64,000 nt of DNA from positions 14,367,242 to 14,431,241 of the forward strand of contig NC_089730.1 of the NCBI RefSeq assembly GCF_035083965.1, in the 5' to 3' direction. Below are positions 60,601-64,000 of the stretch, in pieces (position 1 is the stretch's first letter; each line of letters starts with the position of its first letter). The DNA comes from Branchiostoma lanceolatum (Eukaryota > Chordata > Leptocardii > Amphioxiformes > Branchiostomatidae). Made by a program: the position numbers and the translations under genes. The notes beneath the pieces are model-generated. The model was not told the origin of the DNA. It worked only from the letters and a program-made list of their open reading frames with translations, and did no database searches.

Positions 60601-60816
60601 ACAAAACCCAATGGAAATGCCTCCACTCCAGAGGCATCGCCAAAAAAAATTGGTGGGTAATTGTTATTTGTTGTATTCAAAGAACCGTCTTTCTCAGTGA
60701 GTGGGTAACCACGTGATGCTCACCTGATGCTCGTCCTCCGACAGAGTGTCCAGAGCCACCTTGAAGTCATTGCTGATTTTTCCGGCGCTCACGATCCCCC
60801 AGCGGGTGGGCGCCAT
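54679..60816 (-). CDS. DHDH: Trans-1,2-dihydrobenzene-1,2-diol dehydrogenase (dimeric dihydrodiol dehydrogenase)
   Basis: Eight exons (60724-60816, 58673-58784, 58228-58391, 57384-57517, 56952-57070, 55712-55836, 55204-55351, 54679-54797) join in phase to give 337 residues; the human protein has 334. It is an NADP-dependent oxidoreductase of the Gfo/Idh/MocA family, oxidising trans-dihydrodiols and some sugars. Seen: N-terminal Rossmann start [36 protein letters not shown], the CEKPKSV motif with the catalytic Lys, [10 protein letters not shown], and [17 protein letters not shown]. The usual Asp before GIY is Glu here (EVGIY). The fourth exon uses the acceptor TTTCGAAG, not the inner TTCCAG, to keep AIWSRFFP. 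Intron 1 holds a 1.36-kb repeat. Confidence 0.95.
54842..54980 (-). repeat. Dispersed repeat, copy 2 (most complete)
   Basis: On the minus strand it runs from AAGCTTTGTGTGCTTTGTTG through GGTCAAGGGTGACACAAATC and CAATTTAGGACG to CCAACGTACCGCGGGTCCAG. Other copies lie at 19202-19300 (+), 58088-58191 (+) and, in part, 55031-55080 (+). Confidence 0.75.
55946..56052 (-). mobile_element. Probable LINE 3' end
   Basis: Read on the minus strand, GGACTCCAGGAAGAATAGTG leads to ACTAATGGAGATCGAAATAA followed by repeated AACA/AATA units, the style of a non-LTR element 3' terminus. Coding sequence is absent. Confidence 0.45.
56524..56660 (+). mobile_element. Decayed LINE reverse-transcriptase tail
   Basis: The plus strand reads [32 protein letters not shown], stop, [11 protein letters not shown]. 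This is the WxGHVxR...ALxWxPxGKRxRGRPKxTWRR tail of RTE-type LINE ORF2 proteins with internal stops. It lies in a DHDH intron, antisense to the gene. Confidence 0.75.
58088..58191 (+). repeat. Dispersed repeat, copy 3
   Basis: It runs from AGCTTTGTGTGTTTTGTTGT through GTCAAGGCTAACTCAAATTC to GACGCTGCGAGGTCGCCAAC. It ends about 40 bp from the third DHDH exon. Confidence 0.7.
58560..58668. repeat. CT-rich microsatellite beside a splice donor
   Basis: A run of TCTC/TGTC dinucleotides ends about 5 bp from the donor side of the second DHDH exon (58673). A CA-rich tract is also present at 57304-57350. Confidence 0.8.
58871..60230. mobile_element. 1.36-kb repeat element with internal tandem monomers
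   Basis: It begins CTAGAGTTCCACAAACACAT and TCTTCGCCAAATAATCAAGG and ends TACTCGGCGAAGAT. From about 59690 to 60180 it contains imperfect monomers with GCTGCAGTAC, GAACCATTTTCGAACTTGAC and AAAATCATGAAGATCC. An inverted, shorter relative lies at 54074-54454. It is in DHDH intron 1. Confidence 0.7.
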
Positions 60817-62519
60817 CGTAAGTTCATACAGACCTTTGTAGTGCCTAGTCACATATAGTGCAGTATGTTTTCTTGTTGTTTCTGTAGCAGGGTATATTTC
60901 TAAAGGGATGGGTTGCTAGCCCTTCTTCTTTAACGTGCTCGAACAAACTCATCAACTACGGGACCCCCATTTTACAGCCCCTCCAGCTCTGTCCTGCTTA
61001 TTTGCTACGTAATGTAGTCGAACGCCACAGGCTGTCTGCTACTGTGACCACTGTGACAGCCAGGTCATTGACCTTACTTGTTTGGCACGAAAGGCGAAGA
61101 AGAGGAAGAAACGTAGCAAACAAAATCTTTCCCTTTCATGATGGTAAACGAATATATAGAACAGAAAAATAAAAAAGCTAAACTCTAACACCTACTCAAC
61201 GACTTCAATTCACGAAACATCATGATATGGACAAAGTGTCCTGATACGCTTGAAGTGACAGGGCGTGCTAATACACGTAAAAAGGCGACGACCGTTTCAA
61301 AAGGCGACGTCCGTTTACGAGAGGGAAATTAACGAAGTGTCATCTTCGATGGGCTCGTAGTAACAGAATCACCTTAACATTCATCTTTGTAGCAACGATC
61401 CAAAAACTCTTACTTACAAAATGTTATGTACGTCTTTCTAAAGATACATAACTATATTACCTGTACGTTAGTAGTCTTTAGTGGGTCATCAGTCTGGTCA
61501 CAAGTGTCCCCAACCTTAATTTAACCCCGTCCAACAACATTGGCTATCCAGGTGTTCCAGCCCGACACTATTAAAAACCCGTTCAACAATATCAGATTAA
61601 TGTAAGATACGCCAAAACTAGTCACTCATGCAACCGGATAAAATTTTGAAACATGTCAGACGTTTCAGACAGCATCCTCTATCTTTGGTCAGTGACTAAG
61701 GAAAGATCTGGCAGAACCAGGTTTTATACCAATACTCTGAAACTTAGTTCTGCCAGATCTTTCCTTAGTCACTGGCGAAAGATAGTGGATGCTGTTTCAA
61801 AATGTTATTCAGTTGCTTGAGTGACTATTTTTGGCGTATCTTATTACCTGGATGTCTAACCTTACTACTGGCTAAACGTTAAAAGTGGAGAGGTGCGGAT
61901 ACTACTAGTACATGTCATAATAGATATGTATAGCCGATGGTAAGAAAACTCACAAGCCGTCGAAAGTGAGAAATCGCATTGCGTTTATCAAAAGAACTAT
62001 ACTGGCTCGAGCATTCATCAATTACTTCAAGCGAAGGCTCAATATTCTTTTATTAACGTGTTCATGTCCAGGTGTCCTTTGTACCTTCTATGTATGGAAA
62101 CACATGTCCATTCATTTTTACACTTTGATCTCGAGTAATGTACACCTGTCAAATGCCCGATCAATTCCATCTTATTGACATCAAAGCCATGTTAATGCCT
62201 ACAAAAGCTAACTCCTTAGTTGTGAGTATAAGCACGAAATATACTGTCATCGAAAGACTTACAGAAGGATGCCTTTAAAATCTTTGGAAAGTCGACATAC
62301 ACATGGCAATCAGGTAAGCATTTCAGTTTCAATGACACAGTATTTTAAGAAAAATGTGACCCACGTAAACCTGCTGATACTAAAACCAGAAGCCACAAAA
62401 GTGTATTTTCTCATACAGAATCGTTTACACAAGCTGATTATATCGCTGAGAAGTATGTTGACGAAAGTGTCACAACTTTTTCAGGTGACGTTGGCGAACG
62501 CTTCGCAGCGGGGATTGAC
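60817..62519. other. Intergenic between DHDH and the PhyH-family gene
   Basis: No coding signal apart from random frames. It contains the DHDH promoter side and the MITE at 61603-61843. Confidence 0.5.
61603..61843. mobile_element. Palindromic MITE with nested arms
   Basis: The outer arms (TAAGATACGCCAAAA at left, TTTTTGGCGTATCTTA at right) enclose inner arms of about 50 bp around CAGCATCC and GTGACTAAGGAAAGATCTGG. Related words occur at 34262-34310 and 10215-10358. Confidence 0.8.
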
Positions 62520-63862
62520 TCAATGCTTCCCGAGCCTTTTGCCGGAAATGTTCTTGTTGTCCGCGGGATCGACGAACCCCTTCCCCGTGAAGTCCGTGTG
62601 GTTGGAGCATCTCTTGATCTCCGCGTCATCAACCTGATGGGCACATGTCAATCATAGATATAAAAAAATAACGCCCAAGCTACGTTCCCATTTTATTGAT
62701 TTTCAAACAGACCTTGCCATTCTAATGGAGAGGTTTTTGTAAGTTAAATGGAAAATACTGCTTATATATATATAAAGCGACGCATACACATATACTAGTA
62801 GTCGCCGTCTTTGATGACGCCTCAGGGGCGAGGCCGTTTTAAATTTCAAACTTTACCTCGATCTTCTCTCTGAAATTCCGTCAATGTATCTTTTATGGGA
62901 CTGGTATTAGAATGGAGCAGGAAAGATATTTGAGGCTGAGAGGACGGAAAGGGACGAATGGTATTCATAATCAAGTCGTCCGTCGCTACATAACATTGGA
63001 GTTTGTCTCCCGATAGTGGTAGAATAGTACATGTACTTACGATATCTAGCGGCACGTACGACGCGTTGTAGTGCTCATAGATGGGGTCGTTGGAAGCCCT
63101 GTTGTAGGAGACCAGGTACGCCCTCCGCCGCCGGTCGGACCTGTTCTGGTCGCTGCGGTGCAGGACGTTACAGTGGAAGAGCACGGCATCACCTGGGTCC
63201 AACTCTACATACACATGCTCCAGTACCTGGAACAACAGTTTTTGATGTTCCTTATTGTTGTCTGAGTGTTTTCCTTATACTTTTGAACTTAAGCAGCTAG
63301 CTCAAAGTGAATCAGTACCGCATGTAGTACATACATGTATCTTTACACATGTATGGTATGTGCATGAAAGAACAAAGAAGACAACTGATTATTTGACGAT
63401 CATCTGTCTACATGTTTTCCTTTTACCTTTGAAGCTTAAACAGCTAGCTCAGAACAAATCAGTGCCATATTCTAATCTTTTGAGATTCGTGCCCATCACA
63501 CTACCTTCTCAAGATGCAAGGACTCTTGGCAGCTGTGAACAATTGATAAGTGACTGAACTGAAGTACTTTGTAGAGCTTTATAGCCTATCTTAGTAATCG
63601 TCTCTGTGGCTATTGTTCACTACAGCAATTTATAGAAAAATATGTTCCTTCCTACCATGCAAGTTTCTCAACCTACCTGGTCGACATGTATAGTAATTGC
63701 ATGAATGAGCAAGGGAGGCGAATGATTATTAGAAGCTCATCTGCACGAAAATGAACTTATAGTTACCTGCTTGAGTTGGTTCACTCTTTCTTCGTCCGCA
63801 CCGGTTTCTCCGGCAACCCGCTTGTGTTCTACACGTCCAGCAAGGTGTGAACCACGTAGTAC
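62520..63862 (-). CDS. Phytanoyl-CoA dioxygenase (PhyH) family protein, 3' part
   Basis: Three phase-0 exons (63767-63862, 63041-63226, 62520-62633) encode the last 131 residues; the 5' exons lie beyond the right edge. Seen: VLRGSHLAGRVEHKR, the turn VELDPGDAVLFHCNVLHRSD with the likely distal iron-binding His, and the following RRRRAYLVSYNRASNDP with the 2-oxoglutarate-binding Arg. These are features of Fe(II)/2-oxoglutarate oxygenases of the PhyH/ectoine hydroxylase-like group. The proximal HxD motif must be in the missing exons. The substrate cannot be told. The C-terminus ends KNISGKRLGKH. The gene lies 1.7 kb upstream of DHDH on the same strand. Confidence 0.85.
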
Positions 63863-64000
63863 CTGAAGGGAGGTAACAAGCTTGAGCCAAGCTGAGAAGA
63901 ACCGACTCGGAGGTAAACTAGGCACATTATGAACTACCCTCCACCAAGGATGGTTGTGCTTTATTTTACGCATGTGTTAGTTTCGAATTCGTTTATGTTT

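Noticed and set aside
62269-62637. 122-codon plus-strand frame
   Set aside because: It is antisense to the last exon of the PhyH-family gene.

Overview
This is eukaryotic, intron-rich animal DNA from an invertebrate deuterostome, most likely an amphioxus (Branchiostoma). That assignment is inference. It rests on the close match of the spliced proteins to vertebrate families, compact GT-AG genes, a high density of the palindrome TACATGTA, and many small palindromic transposons. No bacterial, CRISPR or operon features are present.

Layout. 1-7.3 kb: no gene I can support, several tandem repeats (a 213-244 bp duplication, a 66-bp array, a 35-bp minisatellite). 7.39-7.56 kb (+): terminal exon of a PCP4/PEP-19-like IQ-motif protein. 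12.17-39.30 kb (-): one complete classical dynamin gene, rebuilt exon by exon (GTPase, stalk, PH, GED, proline-rich tail; 897 aa for one isoform). 41.44-42.49 kb (-): V-ATPase subunit G. 43.36-46.88 kb (+): alpha-aspartyl dipeptidase (peptidase S51). 50.35-51.70 kb (+): a 15-finger C2H2 zinc-finger protein, with a decayed two-finger relic on the other strand at 53.6-53.8 kb. 54.68-60.82 kb (-): dihydrodiol dehydrogenase (DHDH). 62.52-63.86 kb (-): the last three exons of a phytanoyl-CoA dioxygenase-family protein that runs off the right edge.

The main discovery is in dynamin. Three successive positions carry intact, diverged, tandem alternative exons: the G4 (TKLD) segment of the GTPase, the end of the stalk, and the stalk-PH linker. 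The first pair is separated by an intron of only 59 bp. In the second and third pairs, including both copies would break the frame. All are therefore predicted to be mutually exclusive. A 30-nt cassette exon and a run of phase-2 symmetric proline-rich exons add more isoforms. As far as I know, vertebrate dynamins have a mutually exclusive pair only at a different place, the exon 10a/10b segment, which here is a single exon.

The genes are unrelated in pathway and share no operon-like logic. However, dynamin, V-ATPase G, the PCP4-like gene and a PhyH gene have human relatives on 1q, 6p, 9q and 19, which suggests a retained piece of the proto-MHC ancestral linkage. Introns and intergenic DNA hold many non-autonomous DNA transposons, a SINE with a perfect 10-bp target-site duplication, and LINE tails.
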